A stretch of 64,000 bases of DNA from Cellulosilyticum sp. GTDB lineage: Bacteria; Bacillota; Clostridia; Lachnospirales; Cellulosilyticaceae. Positions 46,452-56,072 of this stretch are shown here, piece by piece. Positions within the stretch are counted from its first letter, which is position 1. Each line of letters starts with the position of its first letter. The notes beneath the pieces are model-generated. The model saw only the letters and a list, made by a program, of their open reading frames with translations, did not search any database and had not been told where the DNA came from. A program made the position numbers and the translations under genes. Where the stretch lies: contig JAGAVZ010000253.1 of assembly GCA_017941635.1 (NCBI GenBank), positions 1-64,000 on the forward strand, in the 5' to 3' direction.

Positions 46452-47174
46452 ATGTTTGAAAATACCAAAGTTATTAGGGACTTTATATTAGCAGATGTAA
46501 AATACAAAAAAATGAGAGAAGAATATGGCTTTGGAAATGAAAAGCATGGGAAAAGAGAAAGTAGAGAAGAAGTAAGTAAACATTTACAAACTTTTGCTAG
46601 ACAATTAGTCAAATCTACAGGAATGGAATTGGAGATTAGAGGAGAAGAAAATCTCCCAACAGAAGGTCCAGTACTATATGTGGCAACACATAAAAGTGTA
46701 TTTGACATTGTAATTATCCATTCTATCATAAAGGAACCAGTTATTTATATTGGCAAGAAAGAAGTACAAGAGATGCCATTTGTAAACAAATGGTTCAATG
46801 CACTAGGCTGTATCTATATCGATAGAGAAGATATGAGGGAAGCATTAAAAAGCATTTTAGAAGGCATTAAAGAACTCAAAGAAGGGCAGTCTATTGTCTT
46901 ATTTCCAGAAGGCACAAGAAGTATGACAAATGATCTTAAGCCATTTAAAGAAGGGGGCTTTAAGCTGGCAACGAAAACAAAGGTACCAGTAGTACCGATT
47001 GCATTAAGCAATACACATAAGGTATTTGAAGAGAAAAAACGTATCCAAAAGACAAAAGTAGTTGTTAATATTGGAGAACCTATAAAAACAGATGAACTTT
47101 CCAAAGAGGAGTTAGCCATTTTACCCAAAATAGTAGAAGAGAAGGTTGGGGAACTCATGGAAGAAATTTTATAA
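46452..47174 (+). CDS. plsC: 1-acyl-sn-glycerol-3-phosphate acyltransferase
   Basis: 240 residues of the PlsC/LPLAT family. The catalytic H-x4-D is THKSVFD (His80, Asp85), and the glycerol-phosphate-binding motif FPEGTRSM is near residue 153. An N-terminal charged extension precedes it instead of a clear transmembrane helix, as in other clostridial versions. It acylates lysophosphatidate to phosphatidate at the membrane face. AGGAGG lies 6 bp from the ATG. Confidence 0.9.
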   Translation: MFENTKVIRDFILADVKYKKMREEYGFGNEKHGKRESREEVSKHLQTFARQLVKSTGMELEIRGEENLPTEGPVLYVATHKSVFDIVIIHSIIKEPVIYIGKKEVQEMPFVNKWFNALGCIYIDREDMREALKSILEGIKELKEGQSIVLFPEGTRSMTNDLKPFKEGGFKLATKTKVPVVPIALSNTHKVFEEKKRIQKTKVVVNIGEPIKTDELSKEELAILPKIVEEKVGELMEEIL

Positions 47175-47199
47175 CGTTTATATATAGGGAGGAAATTTT

Positions 47200-48594
47200 A
47201 TGTCTGCTGATAATGAACAAATCAAAGAGAGCGTATGTATAGAATTAACTAAGGATAAAATGATGGGGGTTATTTCATTTATTCCACCACAAAATGGTGG
47301 TGCCAAAATAACCTTAGAAGAAGTTAAGACAGCAATAAAAGATAAGGGCATTATTCAGGGGGTAAAAGACGATGACGTCATAGAACTATGTGGGGAGCAT
47401 AAATACAATCACAAATACATCATTGCACAAGGAAAACCACCAGTAGAGGGAAAGGATGGTTCTATTGAATTTGCCTTTGATGTAAAAGCACTAAAAGAGT
47501 TTAAACCTAAAGAAAATGATGATGGAACAGTAGATTTAAAGGACTTAAGTGTTGTTAAGAATGTAAGAAAAGGTGAAATACTTGCACGTAAAATTCCAGC
47601 TGTACAAGGACAATCTGGTTACAATGTATTAGGTCAAGAATTAAGACCTAGAAAAGTAAAAGAAGCCAGAATTCCAAAGGGAAGAAATACAGCTATTTTA
47701 CCAGATAATATAACATTAGTAGCAGATATTGATGGTAAATTAGAATATGATGACCATAATATTTATGTGAATTCTGTATATACCGTTATGGGGGATGTAG
47801 ATGGTAGTATAGGAAATATCGATTTTGTGGGAAGTGTCGTAGTACATGGAAGTGTACATAGCGGTTTTACCATAAAAGCAGGTGGTTCTGTAGAAGTAAA
47901 AGGCCCTGTAGAAGATGCAATTATTATAGCAGGAGAAGATATTTTCTTAGCTTATGGGATTCAAGGAACAGAAAAAAGTAAACTCGTTGCAAAAGGCAAT
48001 ATTATTACTAAGTTTATTCAAAATGCCAATGTAGAAGCAGATGGAAATATTATTACAGAAGCTATTCTTCATTCAACCGTTACAGCAGGGGATAGTATTA
48101 GAGCAGAAATAGGTAAAGGGACTATTGTTGGAGGTAGTGTAGCGGCTACTAATCTAATATTAGCAAGAAGTATTGGTTCAATCATGGGGACATCAACAGT
48201 AGTTCAAATAGGTGTACCACCAAATCTCTTTAGTGAATACAAACAACTTCTGGTAGAAGTAAAAGAGAAAAGAGAAGAGATTGCAAAAATAGATAAGAGT
48301 ATAACCTTTTTAATAGCTAAAAGTCAAAATGGTCAGCTCAATCCACAAAAACGTGCAATGTTACAACAACTCAATAATACAAGAATGCCAGTTGTTGAAG
48401 AATATGGTACGCTCAAAGCGAGATGTGATAAATTAGGAGAAATCTTAAATGAGGCTAAAGAGGGTATTATTCAAGCACAAAGAGTGTATCCAGGAGTTAA
48501 AGTAGTATTTGGAAATCTTGTAAAGTATGTTGATGATACACGTACAAATGTAACCATCAAAAAACAAGATGGAGAGATTTATATAGGGATGTAA
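47200..48594 (+). CDS. DUF342 (FapA-type) polymer-forming protein
   Basis: 464 residues. The large central part is the beta-helical DUF342/FapA domain: repeated short strands such as GSVVVHGSVHSGFTIKAGGSVEVKGPVEDAIIIAGEDIFL, with LARKIPAVQGQSGYNVLGQEL upstream. A coiled coil (about 350-430) and a KKQDGEIYIGM tail follow. No enzyme motif is evident; homologues are widespread in clostridia and flagellated bacteria with little-known scaffold-like roles. AGGGAGGAAA lies 6 bp from the ATG and 25 bp after plsC. Confidence 0.83.
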   Translation: MSADNEQIKESVCIELTKDKMMGVISFIPPQNGGAKITLEEVKTAIKDKGIIQGVKDDDVIELCGEHKYNHKYIIAQGKPPVEGKDGSIEFAFDVKALKEFKPKENDDGTVDLKDLSVVKNVRKGEILARKIPAVQGQSGYNVLGQELRPRKVKEARIPKGRNTAILPDNITLVADIDGKLEYDDHNIYVNSVYTVMGDVDGSIGNIDFVGSVVVHGSVHSGFTIKAGGSVEVKGPVEDAIIIAGEDIFLAYGIQGTEKSKLVAKGNIITKFIQNANVEADGNIITEAILHSTVTAGDSIRAEIGKGTIVGGSVAATNLILARSIGSIMGTSTVVQIGVPPNLFSEYKQLLVEVKEKREEIAKIDKSITFLIAKSQNGQLNPQKRAMLQQLNNTRMPVVEEYGTLKARCDKLGEILNEAKEGIIQAQRVYPGVKVVFGNLVKYVDDTRTNVTIKKQDGEIYIGM

Positions 48595-49026
48595 CTGACT
48601 GTATAAAGATTAATTGAATCAATCACTTTTTAGATTATGAAAAAGAGTAATAAAATGAGTGAGATTTCTCGTTTTATTACTCTTTTATTTATGTGAGACT
48701 AAGCATTCTTAATGACGAAAAACTCATCTATTTAATTTGTATAGATAGAGACAAGCTAGTTTGAATGTTAATTTATATAGGTCTCTATTTATAGTGTTTA
48801 TCAGAAATATTAAAAAGAATAAATAAAACCTGATTAATTTAAAATGTAAAGATTCAATAGAAATCTAAAGTAACACTTAATTGATAAAAATTATGGGAAA
48901 TTTAGGGTGAATTTTGAAAAGATGTCCTGTTAAAAATAGTTAACAACATTGTTTTATAATTTATCCTATGATATACTTAAGCAAGCTTGACTTTAAATAA
49001 AAGTCTCATACGAGGAGGTACAAAAG
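48595..49026 (+). other. Intergenic region
   Basis: It holds the DUF342 terminator, a TATAAT at 48955-48960 without a clear -35, and the AGGAGG ribosome site at 49013-49018 of the next gene. Confidence 0.6.
48640..48688 (+). terminator. Terminator after the DUF342 gene
   Basis: AAAAGAGTAATAAAA pairs with TTTTATTACTCTTTT with an inner GAG/CTC, then ATTT. Confidence 0.85.
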
Positions 49027-49479
49027 ATGAGTTTCTGGACAGTATTCTGGATTATCATTGCAGTAGTAATAGTAGCATTAGTAGGCCTATATTTTTGGGG
49101 TAAAAAATTACAAGGCAGATATGATGAACAACAACAATTAATTTCGAACAATAAACAAGCCGTAACATTATTTATTATTGATAAGAAAAAAGATAATTTA
49201 ACAAACCTTAAATTACCTAAACAAATGAAAGATGAATTACCATGGATGTACAAAAAACGTAAAATGCCAGTGGTTATTGCGAAGATTGGTCCTCAAATTC
49301 AAACATTATTATGTGATCAAAAGATTTATGATAGTCTTCCAACTAAAAAACAAGTTAAAGTTGAACTTGCAGGTATTTTAATTGTAAATGTACTTTCAGG
49401 TAAATTACCAGAAACTAAGAAAAAAGGCTTTATGGCTAAAATGGCAGATAAAGCACAACAAGGACCTAAGAAAAAATAG
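49027..49479 (+). CDS. Membrane-anchored protein of unknown function
   Basis: 150 residues: one N-terminal helix (FWTVFWIIIAVVIVALVGLYFW), a cytoplasmic middle domain with KLPKQMKDELPWMYKKRKMPVVIAKIGPQIQTLLC, and a lysine-rich tail ending KKK. It looks like a type-II-oriented or inside-facing anchor protein conserved in Lachnospiraceae-type genomes; I recognise no named family. AGGAGG lies 8 bp from the ATG. It is alone, with a strong terminator behind it. Confidence 0.72.
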   Translation: MSFWTVFWIIIAVVIVALVGLYFWGKKLQGRYDEQQQLISNNKQAVTLFIIDKKKDNLTNLKLPKQMKDELPWMYKKRKMPVVIAKIGPQIQTLLCDQKIYDSLPTKKQVKVELAGILIVNVLSGKLPETKKKGFMAKMADKAQQGPKKK

Positions 49480-49535
49480 TTAAGTAATGCATCTTAAATT
49501 ATTTTTCTTAGTAAGGATAAAATATGAATTGGAAG

Positions 49536-49599
49536 AGGATAATCTATTATAGAGATGGTCTACCTTAAAGAGGCTTTCTATAATAGGTTATCCTTTTTT
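49536..49599 (+). terminator. Terminator after the anchored protein
   Basis: An 18-bp stem (AGGATAATCTATTATAGA with a G-U wobble to its partner) with an inner arm and a run of six T. Confidence 0.9.
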
Positions 49600-49694
49600 A
49601 TATGTAGAGAAAATAAAACGATGACATGATTAGATGATATGATTAAAAAAGCTTTAGCATATACTAGAAAGAATAATAGGAGTAATGGAGGTTT

Positions 49695-50555
49695 ATGATG
49701 ACGTTTTATGAACAAATAAAATGGCTTATTATAAAATTAATTAAACGATATAAAAGCCATAGTTTATCTACAACAAGTGCGTATATGGCATATTATTGGG
49801 TATTGGCATTTTTTCCTTTTATTATTTTTGTAATTAGTCTTTTGACGTATACAAATTTGCCTACAGGAATTTTTATGGAATACGTAGAGGAAGCGATTCC
49901 AAAGACATTGGTACCAGTGGTAGAAAACACAATCAGTCAATTCATTATGTATAGAAGTACAACATTAGTTTCAGTTGGAGGATTAATTACACTTTGGTCA
50001 GCTGGAACAGCAGTTAATGCGCTCATAAAAGGGATACATATTGCTTATGGTTCTAACTATGTAAGACCATTCATCATGTCAAGATTAGTTGCCATTGCAT
50101 ACACTATTTTATTAGCAGTTGTACTTATATTGATGATGGTAGGGCTGGTGTTTGGAAATCGATTAGGAGATTATGTTTTCTCAATGCTACATCTAAGTAG
50201 AGGGGTTTTCTTACCAATATGGAATCTTGTAAGACTTGTTATGCCATTTATTGCGCTAGTGATGGTCATGTATTTATTATATAGAATTATCCCAAGAAAG
50301 CATTTAAAAGATACTAATGTATGGCCTGGTGTTATTTTTACATCGGTAAGTTGGTATGCATTTTCTTTAGTATTCTCTATTTACGTAGATAATTATAGTA
50401 AATATAATCAACTTTATGGTAGTATAGGAAGTGTATTCGTATTATTAATTTGGCTATATGGTAGTTGTACTTTATTACTGATTGGAGCAGAGATTAATGC
50501 CATTTTACAAGATACAAGAACGGAAAAGATTGCTAGAAGACTTAGTGGTAACTAA
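49695..50555 (+). CDS. YihY/BrkB (UPF0761) family membrane protein
   Basis: 286 residues with six membrane helices. Family motifs: SAYMAYYWVLAFFPFIIFVISLL, VSVGGLITLWSAGTAVNALI, and the C-terminal GSIGSVFVLLIWLYGSCTLLLIGAEINA. Once called RNase BN, these proteins are now thought to be transport-type or envelope proteins, so the RNase name should be avoided. GGAGG lies 3 bp from ATG 49695 and 6 bp from the next ATG, so the start may be 49698. Confidence 0.9.
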   Translation: MMTFYEQIKWLIIKLIKRYKSHSLSTTSAYMAYYWVLAFFPFIIFVISLLTYTNLPTGIFMEYVEEAIPKTLVPVVENTISQFIMYRSTTLVSVGGLITLWSAGTAVNALIKGIHIAYGSNYVRPFIMSRLVAIAYTILLAVVLILMMVGLVFGNRLGDYVFSMLHLSRGVFLPIWNLVRLVMPFIALVMVMYLLYRIIPRKHLKDTNVWPGVIFTSVSWYAFSLVFSIYVDNYSKYNQLYGSIGSVFVLLIWLYGSCTLLLIGAEINAILQDTRTEKIARRLSGN

Positions 50556-50606
50556 GAATCATACACTATACAAATCAATTTTTAGTATAAAAAAGGAGCA
50601 ATAAAT

Positions 50607-51296
50607 ATGAAGGCGTTAGAACAGTCATTCTATTTACAAGATGGAATCAGTGTAGCAAGAAATCTACTTGGCAAGATAATGATAAGAGTAGATGAGGGCA
50701 AAGCTTACTGCTTTAAAATTGTAGAAACTGAAGCCTATATGGGGATAGAAGATAAAGGGGCTCATGTGTTTGGGGATAAAAAAACTGAGCGAACAGCGCC
50801 TTTGTATGAAATAGGTGGAACGACCTACATTTATCTGATTTATGGGATGTATCATTGCTTAAATATAGCTGCTAATCAAGTAGGCGTTCCACATTGTGTA
50901 CTCATTCGAGCAGTAGAACCTTTAGATGAAAAGGCTATGACGTATGCAAAGTCTAATAGGCCTATTAAATCCAAAAAGATTCAGGATTTAACCAACGGTC
51001 CAGGTAAGCTTTGCAAAGCATTAAAAATAGATAAAAGTTTAAATGCCAAATCTGTTATTCCTCCAAGTGGAAATCGAGAGTTACTTGATGATGGGTTATG
51101 GATAGTTGAAGAGACAGTTGAAGGAGTAGTTGAAGGCATAGTTAAAGAAAGGGTTAAAGATACACTTAAAGAAAAAGTTCAGGAAGAGTTTGAGATTGTA
51201 GCTGCTAAACGCATTAATATTCCTTATGCAGAGGAGTATCAAGATAAATTATGGCGTTTTTATATTAAGAATAACGCATTTGTCTCTGTAAGATAA
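50607..51296 (+). CDS. 3-methyladenine DNA glycosylase (AAG/Mpg family)
   Basis: 229 residues of the alkyladenine glycosylase family. It excises alkylated bases for base-excision repair. Landmarks: ARNLLGKIMIRV, the catalytic Glu in IVETEAYMGIEDKGAHVFG, YIYLIYGMYHCLNIAA and LTNGPGKLCKALKI. Between the conserved IVEE and RINIPYAEEY near residues 168-200 there is a charged, internally repetitive insertion of about 25 residues (VEGVVEGIVKERVKDTLKEK) that most members lack. AAGGAG lies 10 bp from the ATG. Confidence 0.92.
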   Translation: MKALEQSFYLQDGISVARNLLGKIMIRVDEGKAYCFKIVETEAYMGIEDKGAHVFGDKKTERTAPLYEIGGTTYIYLIYGMYHCLNIAANQVGVPHCVLIRAVEPLDEKAMTYAKSNRPIKSKKIQDLTNGPGKLCKALKIDKSLNAKSVIPPSGNRELLDDGLWIVEETVEGVVEGIVKERVKDTLKEKVQEEFEIVAAKRINIPYAEEYQDKLWRFYIKNNAFVSVR

Positions 51297-51462
51297 TGGT
51301 TAAGAATGATTCGTTAGGATGCTTGTTTCAGTAAAATCATTGAGTAGAAATTAAAAAATACATGGATAACCTTGAATTGTTGTTATATAGTCATAATAAG
51401 GATAGAAAGAACAATGATGGGCTATTAAGGGAAAGCAGAGTTTGAGGAGATTATAGATATAG

Positions 51463-52131
51463 ATGATAACACAGAATATGATGGATGATGCACTAAGGTA
51501 TATAGGTATACCTAAAGGAAAAGCAGATGAACAGATAGTAGATAAGATAAAGCTGGGGTTTGAGACATTACAAAAATATATTATGCCCAAAATCGCTTAT
51601 CAAAGGGTTAAAGTAAAACTTGAAGGTGATACAGTAAGCCTATGTGGTACAAGCTGTGAGGTTTCAAGTAAAAGTTTAGGTCAGCTATTTTGTCATAGTA
51701 AGGAATGTGTTCTAATGGCAGCGACGTTGGGACTGGAAGTGGACCGTCAAATTAGTCGTTATCAGAAACGAGATATGTTAGATGCTATGATTTTAGATTC
51801 ATGTGCATCTGTGTTAATCGATAAACTATGTGATGATGCCGAACAGGAAATTATCCAAACACTCAAGGAGAATGAATATCTCACCATGCGATTTAGTCCA
51901 GGTTATGGTGATGTACCACTAGAACTTTCAGGTGAGATTTTGGATATATTATTAGCGCAAAGGCGTATAGGGCTTACTTTAACCAAAACGCATATGCTTT
52001 TGCCAACGAAATCCATAACAGCCCTTATTGGTATTTCAAATCAAAAGGAAAATAGACAGAAATCATGTGGCCATTGTAATTTAGTAAAGCATTGCAATTA
52101 CAGAAGAAGAGGTGAAAGATGTGGTTTGTAA
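51463..52131 (+). CDS. Methionine synthase activation-domain protein (separate subunit)
   Basis: 222 residues matching the C-terminal reactivation domain of cobalamin-dependent MetH, encoded as its own gene. The AdoMet-binding segment RFSPGYGDVPLELSGEI and the family segment MLLPTKSITALIGI are present, with a C-terminal cysteine cluster (CGHCNLVKHCNYRR) often found in the stand-alone form. It would re-methylate cob(II)alamin with AdoMet after oxidative inactivation. The neighbouring metH lacks this domain and its start overlaps this gene, so the two form one enzyme. AGGAG lies near the ATG. Confidence 0.88.
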   Translation: MITQNMMDDALRYIGIPKGKADEQIVDKIKLGFETLQKYIMPKIAYQRVKVKLEGDTVSLCGTSCEVSSKSLGQLFCHSKECVLMAATLGLEVDRQISRYQKRDMLDAMILDSCASVLIDKLCDDAEQEIIQTLKENEYLTMRFSPGYGDVPLELSGEILDILLAQRRIGLTLTKTHMLLPTKSITALIGISNQKENRQKSCGHCNLVKHCNYRRRGERCGL

Positions 52132-54523
52132 TAAAATAGGAAAAGAACGTCTATACTTTGATGGAGCAATGGGGACGATGCTCCAAAATAGAGGACTTAA
52201 ATTAGGGGAGATACCAGAGCTTTATAATATGACACACCCAGAGATTATTGAGGAAATTCATAGAGAATATCTTGCAGCTGGAAGTCAGTTTATTACTACC
52301 AATACATTTGGGGCAAATCGTTATAAAATCAACAAAACAGATTATACTGTAGAGGAAATCATTGCTAAGGCCATTGAAATTGCCAATAAAGCAAGAGCAG
52401 ATTATCCAAATACATATATTGCACTGGATATTGGTTCAAGTGGAAAACTATTAAAACCAATTGGGGATGTAAGCTTTGAAGAGATTTATGATGTTTTCAA
52501 AGAGCAAGTTGTTGCAGGGGAAAAAGCTGGGGCAGAAGTGATTTTGATTGAAACCTTTACAGACTTATATGAGCTCAAAGCAGCTGTATTAGCAGCTAAG
52601 GAAAATACATCATTACCTATCCTGTGTACGATGAGCTTTGAGGAAAATGGACGTACTTTCTTTGGAACAAGTTTAGAGAGTATGGTGCTTATGCTAGAAG
52701 GTTTAGGGGTGGATGCACTAGGGATTAACTGTTCATTAGGGCCAAAACAACTTATGCCAATTGTAAAACAGCTTACACAAATGGTGCATATTCCGATGAT
52801 GATTCAACCGAATGCAGGTCTTCCGATTATGGAGGGGGAACGTGTTTACTATGATATTACACCAGAAGAGTTTGCAGAGATTATGGTAGAGTTCGCAGAG
52901 ATGGGTGTGAGTATTTTAGGTGGATGTTGTGGAACAAATCCAGAATTTATTAAGCAAACTGTGGAAAAAACTAAGTCAGTTCCATATAAACAGCCTAATA
53001 ATCCTAAGAGAGCAGGAATTTGTAGTGCATCAAAGGCAGTATACTTTGATGATGTGAGAGTCATAGGAGAACGACTCAATCCAACAGGTAAAAAAGCACT
53101 TCAAGCAGCACTTAAAGTAGAGGATATGGATTTTGTTGTACGTGAAGCTTTAAACCAAGTAGATCAAGGGGCTCATATTTTGGATGTAAATATGGGAATG
53201 CCAGATATGGATGAAGTAGAACTATTGAAGAAAGCCATTATGGAGGTTCAAGCAGCAGTTAATCTTCCACTTCAAATTGATTCCTCTAATGTAGCAGCCT
53301 TGGAACAAGGTGTGCGTATTTATAATGGAAAACCACTGATTAACTCAGTAAATGGTAAGAAGGAAAGCTTAGAACAAATTTTACCGATTGCAAAAAAATA
53401 TGGTGCCGCTATATTAGGACTTACCTTAGATGAAAAAGGAATTCCAGAAACAGCTGAAGAAAGATTAGAAATCGCAAGATATATTGTGGAAAAGGCAATG
53501 GAACTGGGTATACCTAAAGAAGATATCTTTATTGACTGCTTAGTAGTAACAGCATCCGCGCAGCAAATGTTAGTAAAGGAAACTTTAAAAGCTGTTCGAT
53601 TAGTAAAAGAAGAACTTGGAGTACACACTGTACTTGGGGTAAGTAATGTATCCTTTGGTTTACCACAAAGACCAATTATCAATCGTAATATGCTTGCCAT
53701 GGCACTGATGCAAGGGCTAGATGCACCAATTATGAATCCTGGAGATAAAGGAATGATGGAAACTGTTGCATCTTATAGAGTGTTAATGGGGTTAGATATG
53801 GATGCTCAAGATTATATAGAGCAATATGCTAATGTCCCATCTATAAACAACAATCAAGCAAGTCAGAGTTCAATCAATAATACATCTTCTGAAATGGATA
53901 TACAGACTGCTATTATGAAAGGTTTAAAGGATGAAGCCAAGGTAGCAACATCAAAATTATTAGAAACTAGTACACCACTTGATATTATTCAAGAACATAT
54001 TGTTCCAGCATTAAATGAAGTGGGCAAATTATATGAAACACAAACCATTTTCTTACCACAGCTGATTAAATCAGCTGAAGGTGCAAAAGCAGCCTTTGAT
54101 GTTTTAAAAGACCATTTAAAAGACCAAATGACATCTTCGAAAACAGAAGAGCAAACAGATAAAACAAGAGTGATACTAGCTACTGTATTTGGTGACATTC
54201 ATGATATCGGAAAAAATATTGTTAAAGTCATTATGGAAAACTATAATTTTGAAGTCATTGATTTAGGTAAAGATGTACCTAAAGAAACTGTTCTAGAAGC
54301 AGTTCAAAGGTGGCAAGTCAAAATAGTAGGATTAAGTGCTCTGATGACAACAACAGTAGGTAGTATGAAAGAGACTATAGAGCTACTTAGAAAAGAAGCA
54401 CCAGAAGTTAAGGTGATTGTAGGTGGGGCAGTCTTAACCAATGATTTAGCAGAGTTTGTTGGGGCAGATTTTTATGCCAAAGATGCTATGGAGACGGTTA
54501 GAATAGCAAGTGATTTAAAATAG
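52121..54523 (+). CDS. metH: Cobalamin-dependent methionine synthase (three-domain, no activation domain)
   Basis: About 800 residues. A start at GTG 52121 has an AGAGGTG site at good spacing; GTG 52112 is an alternative with poorer spacing. Order: homocysteine-binding barrel with zinc Cys in GINCSLG (near 203) and GGCCGTN (near 268), pterin-binding barrel with IGERLNPTGKKAL, a helical cap and the B12 Rossmann domain with the lower ligand His in DIHDIGKNIV (near 693). An Asn/Ser-rich linker (NNNQASQSSINN) sits before the cap. The activation domain is a separate gene upstream. It moves the methyl of methyl-THF to homocysteine. Confidence 0.95.
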   Translation: MVCNKIGKERLYFDGAMGTMLQNRGLKLGEIPELYNMTHPEIIEEIHREYLAAGSQFITTNTFGANRYKINKTDYTVEEIIAKAIEIANKARADYPNTYIALDIGSSGKLLKPIGDVSFEEIYDVFKEQVVAGEKAGAEVILIETFTDLYELKAAVLAAKENTSLPILCTMSFEENGRTFFGTSLESMVLMLEGLGVDALGINCSLGPKQLMPIVKQLTQMVHIPMMIQPNAGLPIMEGERVYYDITPEEFAEIMVEFAEMGVSILGGCCGTNPEFIKQTVEKTKSVPYKQPNNPKRAGICSASKAVYFDDVRVIGERLNPTGKKALQAALKVEDMDFVVREALNQVDQGAHILDVNMGMPDMDEVELLKKAIMEVQAAVNLPLQIDSSNVAALEQGVRIYNGKPLINSVNGKKESLEQILPIAKKYGAAILGLTLDEKGIPETAEERLEIARYIVEKAMELGIPKEDIFIDCLVVTASAQQMLVKETLKAVRLVKEELGVHTVLGVSNVSFGLPQRPIINRNMLAMALMQGLDAPIMNPGDKGMMETVASYRVLMGLDMDAQDYIEQYANVPSINNNQASQSSINNTSSEMDIQTAIMKGLKDEAKVATSKLLETSTPLDIIQEHIVPALNEVGKLYETQTIFLPQLIKSAEGAKAAFDVLKDHLKDQMTSSKTEEQTDKTRVILATVFGDIHDIGKNIVKVIMENYNFEVIDLGKDVPKETVLEAVQRWQVKIVGLSALMTTTVGSMKETIELLRKEAPEVKVIVGGAVLTNDLAEFVGADFYAKDAMETVRIASDLK

Positions 54524-54646
54524 AATATTTGCTTTTGATAGGGATTTAATGTAAATTGTTATAAGAAAAATTGTATAGTACTTGCATCAGATGAAGATAT
54601 AGACGTAAACTAATAACGTTCTTATAAACTTAGGAGGAAACGTAAA

Positions 54647-55804
54647 ATGAATAAATTACGTGTTATGAGTGTGTTTGGTACAAGACCAGAAGCTGTAAAA
54701 ATGGCACCACTCGTGAAAGAATTAGAAAAAAATGCTGAAATCGAAAGTATTGTTTGTGTTACTGCGCAGCATAGAGAAATGTTAGATCAAGTTCTTGAAT
54801 TATTTGAAATCAAGCCAGACTATGATTTAGATATTATGAAAGACAGACAAACATTAACTGGTATCACAACACGTGTACTTGAAGGTATGGAAAAAGTATT
54901 AGATGAAGCAAAACCAGATATTGTTTTAGTTCATGGTGATACATCAACATCTTTTGTTGCAGCACTTGCAGCATTCTATAAACAAATCAAAGTAGGTCAC
55001 GTAGAAGCAGGACTTAGAACATTCAATAAATACGAACCATTCCCAGAAGAAATGAATCGTAAATTAACAGGTTCACTTGCAGACTTACATTTCTCACCTA
55101 CACCACTTGCAAAAGAGAACCTACTTGCAGAAAGAGTAAGTGAAGAACATATTTATGTAACAGGTAACACAGTAATTGATGCCATCAAACATACAGTTGA
55201 AGACGAATACACATTTACTGTAGAGGAATTAAATAAAATCAATTACTCAGACATGAATGTTATTACAATGACAGCTCATAGAAGAGAAAACTTAGGTGAG
55301 CCACTACACAATATCTGTGAAGCAGTTAAACAATTAGTATTAGAAAATCCTAAAGTAGAAGTTGTTTACGCTGTACACAAAAATCCAGCTGTAAGAGAAG
55401 TTGCCTTTGAAATCTTAGGAGAGTTAGACCGTGTTCACTTAGTGGAGCCACTTGATCTTAAAGATATGCACAATCTTATGAAACGCTCTTACCTTGTTAT
55501 GACAGATTCAGGCGGATTACAAGAAGAAGTACCATCACTTGGCAAACCAGTATTAGTCCTTAGAAATGTGACAGAAAGACCAGAAGGTATTGAAGCAGGT
55601 ACACTTAAACTTGCTGGTATTGAAAAAGAAACAATTTATGGTTTAGCTACAGAGTTACTAAATGATAAAGTACTTTATGAACAAATGGCAGAAGCAAAAA
55701 ATCCATTTGGTGATGGATATGCTTCTGAAAGAATTATTGAAGCATTACTTTATGATTTCAAGCTATCAGATAAAAGACCAGCAGATTATTGCTACAAAGC
55801 ATAA
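54647..55804 (+). CDS. wecB: UDP-N-acetylglucosamine 2-epimerase (non-hydrolysing)
   Basis: 385 residues of WecB/MnaA. Motifs: SVFGTRPEAVKMAPLVKEL at the N-terminus, VHGDTSTSFVAALAAFY, VEAGLRTFNKYEPFPEEMNR and TDSGGLQEEVPSLGKPVLVLR. It interconverts UDP-GlcNAc and UDP-ManNAc for wall teichoic acids or capsular linkage units. TagO-type transferase, its usual neighbour, is on the opposite strand 33 kb away. AGGAGG lies 9 bp from the ATG. A terminator follows. Confidence 0.95.
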   Translation: MNKLRVMSVFGTRPEAVKMAPLVKELEKNAEIESIVCVTAQHREMLDQVLELFEIKPDYDLDIMKDRQTLTGITTRVLEGMEKVLDEAKPDIVLVHGDTSTSFVAALAAFYKQIKVGHVEAGLRTFNKYEPFPEEMNRKLTGSLADLHFSPTPLAKENLLAERVSEEHIYVTGNTVIDAIKHTVEDEYTFTVEELNKINYSDMNVITMTAHRRENLGEPLHNICEAVKQLVLENPKVEVVYAVHKNPAVREVAFEILGELDRVHLVEPLDLKDMHNLMKRSYLVMTDSGGLQEEVPSLGKPVLVLRNVTERPEGIEAGTLKLAGIEKETIYGLATELLNDKVLYEQMAEAKNPFGDGYASERIIEALLYDFKLSDKRPADYCYKA

Positions 55805-55820
55805 AATATAGGTATATCCC

Positions 55821-55863
55821 AAAAGCTATCTATTAGATAAAAAGTCTATAGATAGCTTTTTTT
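55821..55863 (+). terminator. Terminator after wecB
   Basis: AAAAGCTATCTA / TAGATAGCTTTT stem followed by TTT. Confidence 0.88.
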
Positions 55864-56072
55864 ATATGATAAAAACGGAAAAGAGAACAAAGAAAAAGTG
55901 TTAATAATTATTGCGAAGGACATCTATTAGAAAAAAGGTATAAAGATTTTGTTAAGATTTTGAGAATATTATATATTGTTGTAAGTGCTTAAAAAAATAT
56001 ATAATTTTTACATAAGAAAGGAAAAAATCTAAAAAATAACATTATATTCTAAACAAAAGGGTGGGCTTACAT

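Noticed and set aside
49695-50555. Annotation as ribonuclease BN
   Set aside because: The YihY family name RNase BN is a historical error; the protein is a polytopic membrane protein with no nuclease motif.
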